Counted from the stretch's first letter, positions 1-6,618 are shown. The stretch: 9,508 nt of DNA from Desulfobacteraceae bacterium (GCA_021162325.1 JAGGYV010000257.1:1-9508); one strand, 5' to 3'. The notes: generated by a model not told the origin, from the letters alone. Numbers and translations: made by a program.

Positions 1-122
1 ATACGGTCAACGATCTCGGCAGAGACGGCAGGCAATGAGGCAGCCGCAAGGAAAAATAAAACAAGAACGGGACAAAAAAAATACTTTTTCTTTAAAAAAA
101 ATAAACAAATTTTATTCATCAT
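1..122 (-). CDS. N-terminal part of an exported protein, probably SurA-like peptidyl-prolyl isomerase (runs off the window)
   Basis: About 40 codons are visible before the window edge. The reading starts at two adjacent in-frame ATGs (122 and 119); neither has a clear Shine-Dalgarno sequence, so the exact start is open. The N-terminus is a signal peptide: a lysine-rich start (MNKICLFFLKKK), a hydrophobic stretch (VLVLFFLAAASL) and a signal peptidase I-type site ending V-S-A, followed by EIVDR. Mature proteins that begin E-I-V-D-R are typical of SurA-type periplasmic chaperone/isomerases, which help fold outer-membrane proteins, and such a gene is often found next to mfd in Desulfobacterota (family knowledge, recalled rather than searched). 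It lies about 75 bases downstream of mfd on the same strand with no strong terminator between, so cotranscription is likely. The catalytic domain lies outside the window, so the identification rests on the leader and context only. Confidence 0.6.
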   Translation of the reverse strand, partial: MMNKICLFFLKKKYFFCPVLVLFFLAAASLPAVSAEIVDR

Positions 123-196
123 AATTTTACAACCAATCTTTTTAAGGGCAAATAAGTTATTATAATAATTATTATTTTAAAGTTATTGAAACTTTA

Positions 197-3100
197 TTAA
201 TTAACATATCCGGCAATCTCCATCAAGATATTTTTAGTTTGTGCAATAATTCTCCCTAACCCATTAGCGTTAAGTTTAACTTTCAGGCCGTTATCAGGCA
301 TAAAATTAAACTGATCCGGATTTTCATCCACCATTTCAAGCATCGCAAACGGGCGTTTTTGGTGTAATTCAGAGAACCAGACAAAAAGCATCTGCTCATT
401 TAAATCCAGTTTTTTAACCCCTGCCTTGATTGAAAGTATTTTCAACATGATTTTTAACAGCAGATTTCCCGCCTCCTGGGGTAAATTACCAAACCGGTCG
501 ATCAATTCCTCTTTAAAATCTGCGACTTCCTTTAATTCCATCATTTTTGCCAGTCGCCGGTAAGCCATAAGCCGCTGGTCGATATCCGGGATATATGATT
601 CGGGAATAAATACCGACATGGGAACAGTAATTTCAGGCTCAAGCTTTTCAACAACCCGTTCCCCTTTTAATGAAGCAATCGAATCTTCCATCAGCCGCAA
701 AAACATATCATACCCGACCGCGGCAATATGCCCGGACTGAGATACGCCCAGCGCCGCCCCGCCGCCCCTGATTTTCATATCATTCATGGCAATTTGAAAG
801 CCTGCCCCAAGCCCGGTATGTTCCATTAAAACCCTGAGTCTCTTTTCAGCATCCCGGGTCAGTGCGTCTTCCTTTGTAATAAAAAGATACGCATAGGCCT
901 GCTCGTTTGATCGGCCGACACGGCCTCTTAACTGATAAATCTGAGCCAGGCCAAAACGTTCCGCACGATTAATAATAATCGTATTGGCATTGGGAATATC
1001 CAGGCCCGACTCAACAATGGTGGTACATACCAGCATATCAATCTCTTTATTCAAAAATTGGAACATGGCATTTTCGAGTTCTGTTTCGCTCAACCGGCCA
1101 TGGGCCACTGCCAGCCGAACGTCCGGAACCAGTTCTTTCAGATATTTCGCCATATTCCAAATTGTATTGATATTATTATGAATAAAAAATATCTGACCCT
1201 TGCGGTCCATTTCCTTTTGTATGGCTTCGGTAACAATGACCGGGTCGAATTCAGATATGTACGAAATAATCGCCTGGCGCTGCTCCGGCGGAGTGTTAAT
1301 GACACTGATATCCCGCACACCCAGCAAAGACATGTGCAGTGTTCGGGGAATCGGTGTGGCCGTCAAAGACAGAACATCCACGTTTTTCCTCATTTTTTTT
1401 AATTTCTCTTTGTGCTTGACGCCAAATCGCTGCTCTTCGTCGATCACAGCCAGACCCAAATCTTTAAACATTACATCCTTTTGAACAAGACGGTGCGTGC
1501 CGATAATAATATCGGATTTTCCTTCCTTTACCCTGCTCAAAATTTCCTGTTGCTGTTTCCGGGTCCTGAAACGGCTCAAACAGTCAATAATTACCGGATA
1601 TCTTTCAAAACGCTGGCAAAAAGTTTTGTAATGTTGTTCAGATAGAAGTGTTGTGGGTACCAGAATCGCTACCTGCTTACCATCATTAACGGCCTTAAAA
1701 GCTGCCCGCAGCGCGATTTCGGTCTTCCCGTATCCCACATCACCGCATATCAAACGATCCATAGGAGATGCGTCTTCCATATCGCAAAGAACGTCATCAA
1801 TGGCTTTTAGCTGATCCGATGTCTCTTCATAAGGAAAACTTGCTTCAAAATCCTGAAAGTAATTATCCGGCGGCATAAACGCATGCCCCTTCATCACTTT
1901 TCGTGAGGAATACAAGTCAAGCAGTTCTCCGGCAATTTTTTCAACTGATTTTTTTGCTTTTTCGCGAATCCGCTGCCAGGATTTACCGCCCATTTTATCC
2001 ACGATCGGCGTAATACCGTCAACGCCCATATATTTCTGGACCATATCCAGACGATCGACCGGCAGAAAAAGTTTATCGCCATCCTTATAAACGAGTAAAA
2101 GATAATCATTTACGATCCCTTCAAAGGATAATTTTTCCAGGCCCTGATAATTCCCGATGCCATGTTCAATATGTACAACCAGATCGCCGGAATTTAACTC
2201 GCTAAAATCGAGTAAGGCCATCTTTATTCCCCCGGATTTTTTCTTCACCCGGCGGCGGCGCTTCTTGGAACCGAATATTTCATTATCCGTTATAATTGCA
2301 AGGGATTCATCATACCACACGAATCCGGTCGAAAGAGTCCCCAAACAGATATATATTCCGGATTTTCGATATTTAATTTTCTCTACAGGCGCCTCGGTCA
2401 GCCGGGCATAAATACCGTAGGGTTGTATTAATGATTGCAATCTATTTATCTGAGACTCAGAACTACAGACAATCAGTGTCAAAAACCCGGCAGACTCTTT
2501 TTCGTTAATCCATTCGGAAAGCGGTTCCAGAATATGTCTGTCTTTTTTTTCGTTTAACAAAGCCGTACTGATTTCCGTATTGTTTTGCACCGAAAAATCA
2601 ATCTGTATAGAGGAAAGGGTGCTTTCCTTATTCGGCGTAATTGTAGCAAATTCGGAAAACAGCAATCGACTTTCTTTTTTTATCCGTTCTTTTACTGATG
2701 ACCACTTTAAATATAATGCCTCTGGATCAACACACAGTCGTTGATCCTGCGCCGCATTCAAATAATTTTTTGCCGCCTGGCCTTCCGCATGCATGGCCGC
2801 TTTCTCGATTGCGCCAGTCTCAGATTGTATCCATAAAGAACTTTCCGGAACATAGTCAAACAGACTATCAAGCTGCTGATACACCAGCGGCAGAAGGCTT
2901 TCAATGCCCGGGAAAACGCCATCCTTACGGATCCGGTCAACAAATTCTTCCGCTATCTGAGTAGACAACCCGTTTTCACTGACCTGATCCCGAACTCTGC
3001 GAATCGTCTGATTCATGCATGTTTTTTCAAGAACAATTTCCCTGGCAGGCAGAATAATGGCTTCATTCACGCTTTCAACCTTGCGCTGTGTTGCAGATGA

Positions 3101-3718
3101 AAAAAAACGGATGGAATCAACCGTCTCCCCAAAAAGTTCAATGCGCAGCGGATCCGGATACATCGGTGAATAAATATCAATAATACCGCCGCGAACCGAA
3201 TATTCGCCAAAATCCTCAACAAGGGTAACATGCGAATATCCACTGGAATGAAGCTTGGCAATAAAATTATCCCGGTCAATTTCTTCACCGCACATCAGCA
3301 ATTCTGCATAATCACAAAGAACCTGTTTTGGAATCAGACGCTGGAGGAGCGTATCAACCGGCGTTAAAATAATTTTAGGAGAATTGTTTACCGATAAATC
3401 ATAAAGTGTATGAATTCGATTCGCCGCAGTCTCTTTATTATAGGAAATTCGCTTAAAGGGTAAAATATTATACGGAGGAAAAAGTATGATTTCCGGTGTA
3501 TTACTATCAGCAAAAAAATGAAGATTCTCAGCAAACGCTTCACATGCCTTAAAATCCGGAAGAACGATGACCTGGGTTTTATGTACCTCCCGGCACAGCC
3601 GTGAAGTAAGATAGGCCCTTTCAGTTTTGCCAATACCGGTACATTGGACCCAATTCTGTTCCTGCTGAACCGCGTTGATTAATAAATGTATCTTATTCTC
3701 ATCAGTTAACTTAACCAT
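197..3718 (-). CDS. mfd: Mfd, transcription-repair coupling factor (ATP-dependent DNA translocase)
   Basis: Cytoplasmic 1173-residue protein that binds RNA polymerase stalled at DNA damage, pushes it off and recruits UvrA for nucleotide excision repair. The length is normal for the family. Domains in order: UvrB-like N-terminal module (about 1-330, with VRGGIIDIY at 175-183 and FGETVDSIRFF at 196-206); a variable linker and basic run (KKRRRR at 485-490); RNA polymerase interaction domain (about 505-570, GDLVVHIEHGIG at 511-522 and LFLPVDRL at 550-557); RecG-like helicase motor (about 580-960) with Walker A GDVGYGKTE (659-667), DEEQ box (760-763), TATPIPRT (786-793) and RGRVGRS (931-937); the TRG translocation motif region (about 955-1010); and the C-terminal UvrA-masking domain (about 1015-1160). 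All motor motifs look intact. The ATG at 3718 is the only good start, because an in-frame stop lies shortly upstream; the ribosome site is weak (GGAA, rather distant). It is transcribed away from the tRNA gene and towards the surA-like gene. Confidence 0.97.
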   Translation of the reverse strand: MVKLTDENKIHLLINAVQQEQNWVQCTGIGKTERAYLTSRLCREVHKTQVIVLPDFKACEAFAENLHFFADSNTPEIILFPPYNILPFKRISYNKETAANRIHTLYDLSVNNSPKIILTPVDTLLQRLIPKQVLCDYAELLMCGEEIDRDNFIAKLHSSGYSHVTLVEDFGEYSVRGGIIDIYSPMYPDPLRIELFGETVDSIRFFSSATQRKVESVNEAIILPAREIVLEKTCMNQTIRRVRDQVSENGLSTQIAEEFVDRIRKDGVFPGIESLLPLVYQQLDSLFDYVPESSLWIQSETGAIEKAAMHAEGQAAKNYLNAAQDQRLCVDPEALYLKWSSVKERIKKESRLLFSEFATITPNKESTLSSIQIDFSVQNNTEISTALLNEKKDRHILEPLSEWINEKESAGFLTLIVCSSESQINRLQSLIQPYGIYARLTEAPVEKIKYRKSGIYICLGTLSTGFVWYDESLAIITDNEIFGSKKRRRRVKKKSGGIKMALLDFSELNSGDLVVHIEHGIGNYQGLEKLSFEGIVNDYLLLVYKDGDKLFLPVDRLDMVQKYMGVDGITPIVDKMGGKSWQRIREKAKKSVEKIAGELLDLYSSRKVMKGHAFMPPDNYFQDFEASFPYEETSDQLKAIDDVLCDMEDASPMDRLICGDVGYGKTEIALRAAFKAVNDGKQVAILVPTTLLSEQHYKTFCQRFERYPVIIDCLSRFRTRKQQQEILSRVKEGKSDIIIGTHRLVQKDVMFKDLGLAVIDEEQRFGVKHKEKLKKMRKNVDVLSLTATPIPRTLHMSLLGVRDISVINTPPEQRQAIISYISEFDPVIVTEAIQKEMDRKGQIFFIHNNINTIWNMAKYLKELVPDVRLAVAHGRLSETELENAMFQFLNKEIDMLVCTTIVESGLDIPNANTIIINRAERFGLAQIYQLRGRVGRSNEQAYAYLFITKEDALTRDAEKRLRVLMEHTGLGAGFQIAMNDMKIRGGGAALGVSQSGHIAAVGYDMFLRLMEDSIASLKGERVVEKLEPEITVPMSVFIPESYIPDIDQRLMAYRRLAKMMELKEVADFKEELIDRFGNLPQEAGNLLLKIMLKILSIKAGVKKLDLNEQMLFVWFSELHQKRPFAMLEMVDENPDQFNFMPDNGLKVKLNANGLGRIIAQTKNILMEIAGYVN

Positions 3719-3793
3719 AATTAATAATTTTCCGGGATGTAACGATTATTTAAAAAAATGAATGCGCCCATTTCCTCTAACTCATAAATTTTT

Positions 3794-3823
3794 AAGATAA
3801 AAAGCAACTTAAACAACTGACAA
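3794..3823 (-). promoter_or_regulatory. Candidate sigma-70-type promoter for mfd
   Basis: On the minus strand, TTGTCA (3823-3818, 5 of 6 to the -35 consensus) is followed after 18 bases by TATCTT (3799-3794, 4 of 6 to the -10 consensus). This would start transcription about 70 bases upstream of the mfd ATG. It is a motif match only. Confidence 0.4.
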
Positions 3824-3830
3824 AAACAGC

Positions 3831-3859
3831 TTGACGGTCATATGAGGGCATGTTACTGA
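3831..3859 (+). promoter_or_regulatory. Candidate promoter for the tRNA-Thr gene
   Basis: TTGACG (3831-3836) is followed after 17 bases by TACTGA (3854-3859). The latter is a poor -10 but is preceded by TG at 3851-3852 in the extended -10 position. Transcription would begin about ten bases before the tRNA, as expected for a short tRNA leader. The -10 lies inside an inverted repeat (CATGTT, 5 bases, AACATG; 3849-3865). Confidence 0.4.
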
Positions 3860-3876
3860 AACATGATATTTTTTAT

Positions 3877-3952
<76 letters not shown>

Positions 3953-3971
3953 CCTTATTTTTTATTAGCGT

Positions 3972-3992
3972 TTTCTTTTTAATAAAAAGAAA
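3972..3992 (+). terminator. AT-rich hairpin after the tRNA, possible weak terminator
   Basis: TTTCTTTTT (3972-3980) and AAAAAGAAA (3984-3992) form a perfect 9-bp stem with a 3-base loop, 20 bases beyond the tRNA 3' end. The stem is nearly all A-T and lacks a clean following T-run, so it may simply be a consequence of the AT-rich composition. A T-rich stretch just after the tRNA (3956-3963) could equally end transcription. Confidence 0.25.
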
Positions 3993-4077
3993 TATCTTTC
4001 TTAACAAAACTTTAACTAAAATTACAATCTGCATTTTTATTTTTTTAAAAATGTCGTTGATTTAATATCATTAAAAC

Positions 4078-4209
4078 ATGAGGCAAAAAAAGGCTCAAAG
4101 CCAAATCCTCCCAAATTATAAAAGCGCAAATTCCTTAGAGATGAGAAATACTTTCATGGCCTGAAATGGCTGATGCTCGACAAATTGGGCTTTTTTCACC
4201 CCGGTCAAT
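4078..4209. other. Less AT-rich block in the gap between tRNA-Thr and the ihfA region; possible dispersed repeat or small RNA
   Basis: The gap 3953-4410 is otherwise very AT-rich, but this ~130-base block is clearly richer in G and C and has sharp edges, with poly-A beginning near 4207. Each strand carries only a very short open frame: plus 4078-4164 (28 codons, ATG to TGA) and minus 4199-4116 (27 codons from GTG). Neither has a good ribosome site. Short hairpins are possible, such as GGCT/AGCC at 4092-4102 and TTTCA/TGAAA near 4152-4166, with GGGCTTTTTT at the right side. The combination of a block with sharp edges, no convincing gene and openness on both strands suggests a non-coding unit such as a dispersed repeat or small RNA. 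No second copy is present in the window, so this is inference. Confidence 0.3.
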
Positions 4210-4224
4210 AAAAAAAAAGAAAAA

Positions 4225-4237
4225 AATCAAACCGATA
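4225..4237 (+). promoter_or_regulatory. IHF-like binding site upstream of the ihfA promoter region
   Basis: AATCAAACCGATA matches the E. coli IHF consensus (WATCAA, 4 bases, TTR) at all but one position and follows a long A-rich tract (4209-4226). Autoregulation by IHF is known in enterobacteria. Here it is only a sequence resemblance in AT-rich DNA. Confidence 0.25.
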
Positions 4238-4261
4238 TATGCTTAAAAAATATAAATTTTC

Positions 4262-4309
4262 TTGACATATTCATCATATATATTTATTTATAAAAATATT
4301 AGTTATAAT
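4262..4309 (+). promoter_or_regulatory. AT-rich promoter region for the small gene and ihfA
   Basis: A perfect -35 hexamer TTGACA (4262-4267) lies ahead of a weak -10 TATTTA at 17-base spacing (4285-4290). A perfect TATAAT (4304-4309) lies further on but lacks a -35 at the right distance. A-rich DNA before 4262 could act as an UP element. Some promoter here driving the plus-strand genes is likely; which -10 is used is undecided. Confidence 0.5.
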
Positions 4310-4355
4310 CGCATTATATAAAAATTATTTTCAATAATAAGAATCAGATACGATC

Positions 4356-4377
4356 CTTACTTGTTTTAACAACTAAG
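4356..4377. promoter_or_regulatory. 22-bp imperfect palindrome, candidate operator
   Basis: The left arm CTTACTTGTTT and the right arm TAACAACTAAG match as an inverted repeat at 9 of 11 positions; only the central pair and 4360/4373 fail. It lies just downstream of the candidate promoter and 34 bases before the small ATG at 4411, a natural place for a repressor site or a leader hairpin. Confidence 0.35.
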
Positions 4378-4410
4378 TACTGAGAAAACTCTTTTAAACC
4401 ATAAAAAAAT

Positions 4411-4563
4411 ATGAATTTACCGGATGAAATCACTCTAAGAGAGGAGATTAAAAAAATCGCGGATAAAATTGATGCGATCATCAATACGGTAAATCAGCAT
4501 TATCCAATGGATCAGGATTCAAGCCCGGCTCAAAATAAGAAATCAGATCCGCAGAATATTTAA
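4411..4563 (+). CDS. Possible small protein, 50 residues, unknown function
   Basis: An ATG-initiated frame of 50 codons with an in-frame stop just before the start. I do not recognise a family. The first ~30 residues look like an amphipathic, charged helix (LREEIKKIADKIDAIINTV), and the last ~18 are polar and probably disordered (SSPAQNKKSDPQNI). Codon choice (CCG, GCG, ATC, CAG) and GC content resemble the neighbouring genes rather than the very AT-rich flanks, which supports real coding. Against it, there is no Shine-Dalgarno sequence before the ATG. It ends 55 bases before the IHF-alpha gene on the same strand and would share its promoter. The helix could suggest a small oligomerising or protein-binding partner, but that is speculation. 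Confidence 0.45.
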   Translation: MNLPDEITLREEIKKIADKIDAIINTVNQHYPMDQDSSPAQNKKSDPQNI

Positions 4564-4608
4564 TTAAGCATATATTAAATATAAGGTTACTAATCTAACA
4601 GCCTAAGT

Positions 4609-4614
4609 AGGAGG
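4609..4614 (+). promoter_or_regulatory. Strong ribosome binding site of the IHF-alpha gene
   Basis: A perfect AGGAGG sits four bases before the ATG at 4619 and fixes that start. It is the strongest such site in the window, consistent with an abundant DNA-binding protein. Confidence 0.85.
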
Positions 4615-4618
4615 CACA

Positions 4619-4900
4619 ATGGCATTAACAAAAAATAAAATCGTTGAATATGTAAATGAACTTGGGTTTACAAAAAAAAAATCTGTTGAAATTGTCGAAT
4701 CGCTTCTCGAGATTATTAAAAGTAGCCTTGAAAATAGTGAAGATGTTCTTGTGTCAGGTTTTGGTAAATTCTGTGTTAAAGAAAAATCTACCCGGCGCGG
4801 AAGAAATCCGGCTACCGGCGCGGACCTTCTCTTAGATGAAAGAAATGTTGTAACTTTCAAATGCTCCGGAAAATTAAGAGAAAGCATCAACAATAAGTAA
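4619..4900 (+). CDS. ihfA: Integration host factor alpha-like / HU family DNA-bending protein
   Basis: A 93-residue, one-domain protein of the bacterial HU/IHF family, the normal length. These proteins work as dimers that insert beta-arms into the minor groove and bend DNA sharply, organising the nucleoid and assisting recombination and sigma-54 promoter activation. Visible family features are the N-terminal helices (MALTKNKIVEYV), the GFGKF turn (47-51), the arm with GRNPATG (61-67) holding the DNA-intercalating proline Pro64, and the C-terminal VVTF (77-80) leading to the last helix. The VVTF and RNP pattern favours IHF-alpha over HU, but alpha, beta and HU are hard to separate by eye, so the gene symbol is provisional. 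The start is fixed by AGGAGG four bases upstream. A possible small gene precedes it, and a strong hairpin terminator follows about 80 bases after the stop. Confidence 0.92.
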   Translation: MALTKNKIVEYVNELGFTKKKSVEIVESLLEIIKSSLENSEDVLVSGFGKFCVKEKSTRRGRNPATGADLLLDERNVVTFKCSGKLRESINNK

Positions 4901-4937
4901 TCACACATTAATCCAATTTTTTATAAAAAATAAATTT

Positions 4938-4975
4938 GCTATTTTTGGTTGACTGTTCTCATTATTAAAAATAGC
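4938..4975 (+). other. Inverted repeat downstream of ihfA
   Basis: GCTATTTTT (4938-4946) and AAAAATAGC (4967-4975) are perfect inverted repeats around a 20-base loop, in the 3' untranslated region of ihfA just before the terminator. It may protect the 3' end of the message or have no function; the large loop makes it weak. Confidence 0.3.
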
Positions 4976-4980
4976 TCCGG

Positions 4981-5015
4981 AAAAACACTCAATCTATCTG
5001 AGATTGAGTGTTTTT
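4981..5015. terminator. Strong, symmetrical terminator hairpin after ihfA
   Basis: A perfect 15-bp stem, AAAAACACTCAATCT (4981-4995) with AGATTGAGTGTTTTT (5001-5015), has a 5-base loop ATCTG. The stem core is followed by a T-run on the plus strand and, because of the A-run on the other side, also by a T-run on the minus strand. It can therefore work in both directions. It most likely ends the ihfA transcript and also blocks read-through from the convergent regulator gene. Confidence 0.88.
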
Positions 5016-5035
5016 GATATATATATTATTAACCA

Positions 5036-5070
5036 CAAAAAGCCTTCTCAATTTTTGAAAAGGCTTTTTG
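5036..5070 (-). terminator. Terminator hairpin of the response regulator gene
   Basis: CAAAAAGCCTT (5036-5046) pairs with AAGGCTTTTTG (5060-5070), extended inward past one mismatch by TCAA/TTGA to a 3-base TTT loop. It starts about 20 bases beyond the minus-strand stop at 5090, with a T-run on the minus-strand exit side, as expected for a rho-independent terminator. It is also symmetrical enough to act on plus-strand transcripts. Confidence 0.85.
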
Positions 5071-5089
5071 GTTTTCATTCTTGATCAGA

Positions 5090-6466
5090 TTATAATAAAA
5101 TACGATAGGTCTTCATCTTACTTAAAAGTGATGGATGGCTGATTTCAAGAAGCTTCGCCGCCTTTGTGCGATTCCCTCCGGTTGCTTCAAGCGCCCTTTG
5201 GATCAAATTTTTTTCTAAGATTTCTTTTCCGGTTTTGATGGAAAACCCATTAAATATTTCTTCAATTGAATGAGATTGTTTTGTATCATTTAATAATTGA
5301 TGGGGCAGATTTTCACATACCAGTACATCTCCTTCGGTCATCACGACTGCCCGTTCAATCATATTCTCAAGTTCTCTAACATTTCCCGGCCAGTTATGCC
5401 GAAGCATCAGCGACATGGCTGACGGCGTGATACCGGTTATTTTCTTGCCAAGCTTATCATTAAAGCGGTCAATAAAAAACTCGCACAACAAAGGGATATC
5501 CTCTGAACGTTCAATCAGGGATGGCAGACGAATCGGCAGAACATTTAGACGATAGAATAAATCTTCGCGAAAATTTCCGCTCTCTACTTCTTTGTCAAGA
5601 TTTTTTGATGTTGCCGCTATGATACGCACATCAATCAGTTTGGACTGGGTACCACCAACCGGCCTCACTTCGTTGTCCTGGAGCACCCTTAAAAGCTTAA
5701 CCTGAAGTGTAAACGGGAGATCACCCACTTCATCCAAAAAGATCGTGCCGCTGTTCGCCGCTTCAAACAATCCTTTATAATTTTTATTCGCACCGGTAAA
5801 CGAACCCTTTTTATGACCAAACAGCTCGCTTTCAAGTAATGCTTCAGGTATTCCACCACAATTTACTGGAATAAAAGGATTATTCGATCTATTGCCGCCA
5901 TAGTGAAGCCCGCGCGCAATCAATTCTTTGCCCGTCCCGCTGGCTCCGGTAATCAGTACTGTGGTATCGTACTGAGCGACTTTCTCAGCAAGTTTAAATA
6001 CGGATTTCATGGCCCTGCTTTTGGCAATCATATTCCCAAAACTTGAATTTTCAGCAATTTCTTTAATCTGTTCTTTTAATATAATATTTTCACTTTTAAG
6101 TCGTTCCCGCTCGTCTGCTTTCCGAAGCGTCAGCAGAACTTCATCGGTTTTAAACGGTTTTGAAATATAATCATAGGCACCCAGCTTCATCGCTTCCACC
6201 GCTGTTTCAATACTGCCGTATGCGGACATCATTATTACATTGCTGTTTTCAATTTTGTCCGCCGCTGTTTTTAAAAAAGTCATGCCATCCATATTCGGCA
6301 TCCGGATATCGCAGAAAATAAAATTATAATAAATTTCATCTACCTTCTGCAGGGCTTCCATTCCGTCTGCTACGGCATCCACAAAAAAGCCGGATTCATT
6401 CAGCAACACTGTCAGCATATGCCGCATATTTAATTCATCATCAATAATCAGAATACGTTTTCCCAT
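5090..6466 (-). CDS. NtrC-family sigma-54-dependent response regulator
   Basis: A 458-residue cytoplasmic transcription activator that, when phosphorylated, hydrolyses ATP to open sigma-54 promoters. Using the start at 6466, the receiver domain (about 3-118) has the acidic pair (IDDE, 8-11), phospho-acceptor Asp53 in CDIRMP and the conserved lysine in KPF (103-105). The AAA+ domain (about 145-370) has Walker A GASGTGKE (174-181), the sigma-54 contact loop as GSFTGA (221-226), Walker B TIFLDEVGD (241-249) and arginine-finger region FREDLFYRL (299-307). A Fis-type helix-turn-helix lies at about 428-455 (GGNRTKAAKLLEIS). The frame is open to 6487, but AGAGGT lies four bases before the ATG at 6466 and the receiver begins directly there, so 6466 is preferred. 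It is the partner of the kinase encoded 152 bases upstream. The target genes are unknown; no sigma-54 promoter is recognisable in the window. Confidence 0.95.
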   Translation of the reverse strand: MGKRILIIDDELNMRHMLTVLLNESGFFVDAVADGMEALQKVDEIYYNFIFCDIRMPNMDGMTFLKTAADKIENSNVIMMSAYGSIETAVEAMKLGAYDYISKPFKTDEVLLTLRKADERERLKSENIILKEQIKEIAENSSFGNMIAKSRAMKSVFKLAEKVAQYDTTVLITGASGTGKELIARGLHYGGNRSNNPFIPVNCGGIPEALLESELFGHKKGSFTGANKNYKGLFEAANSGTIFLDEVGDLPFTLQVKLLRVLQDNEVRPVGGTQSKLIDVRIIAATSKNLDKEVESGNFREDLFYRLNVLPIRLPSLIERSEDIPLLCEFFIDRFNDKLGKKITGITPSAMSLMLRHNWPGNVRELENMIERAVVMTEGDVLVCENLPHQLLNDTKQSHSIEEIFNGFSIKTGKEILEKNLIQRALEATGGNRTKAAKLLEISHPSLLSKMKTYRILL

Positions 6467-6567
6467 TGATACCTCTAAAAACCACATAATATGTTGGAAT
6501 AGCCGGGTTCTATCAAATTAAATTTCCGAAACATGCAAAAATCTAATTACCGCTTATCGATAAAAAC

Positions 6568-6600
6568 TTTTCATGGTGATTCATTACCACTGCATGAAAA
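6568..6600 (-). terminator. Hairpin in the gap between kinase and regulator, possible attenuator
   Basis: TTTTCATG (6568-6575) pairs with CATGAAAA (6593-6600), and GTG/CAC (6576-6578 with 6588-6590) can extend the stem past a 2-base bulge. In the direction of transcription (minus) it is followed by AAGTTTTTAT, a short T-run. It could lower regulator expression relative to the kinase, act as an mRNA processing site, or be an operator. It is too weak to call a full terminator. Confidence 0.35.
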
Positions 6601-6618
6601 AATAACTTACCAATCCTT

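Noticed and set aside
162..175. Perfect 14-base palindrome ATAATAATTATTAT between mfd and the surA-like gene
   Set aside because: It is pure A/T in very AT-rich DNA, so it is expected by chance and too weak to be a terminator.
984..1645. Several plus-strand open frames of 65 to 114 codons inside mfd
   Set aside because: They are shadow frames opposite conserved helicase motifs of mfd and overlap one another in different frames.
4140..4185. Possible sigma-54 promoter (TGGC elements) in the tRNA-ihfA gap
   Set aside because: No GG and GC pair has the required 10-base spacing, and the -12 TTGC element is absent.
4603..4908. Open frame of 101 codons on the minus strand over the IHF-alpha gene
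   Set aside because: It is fully antisense to a clear HU/IHF family gene with a perfect ribosome site, and its translation resembles no protein and lacks a ribosome site.
6467..6487. Upstream in-frame ATG for the response regulator, adding seven residues
   Set aside because: AGAGGT lies immediately before the internal ATG at 6466, and the receiver domain begins there; the seven extra residues are not part of the fold.
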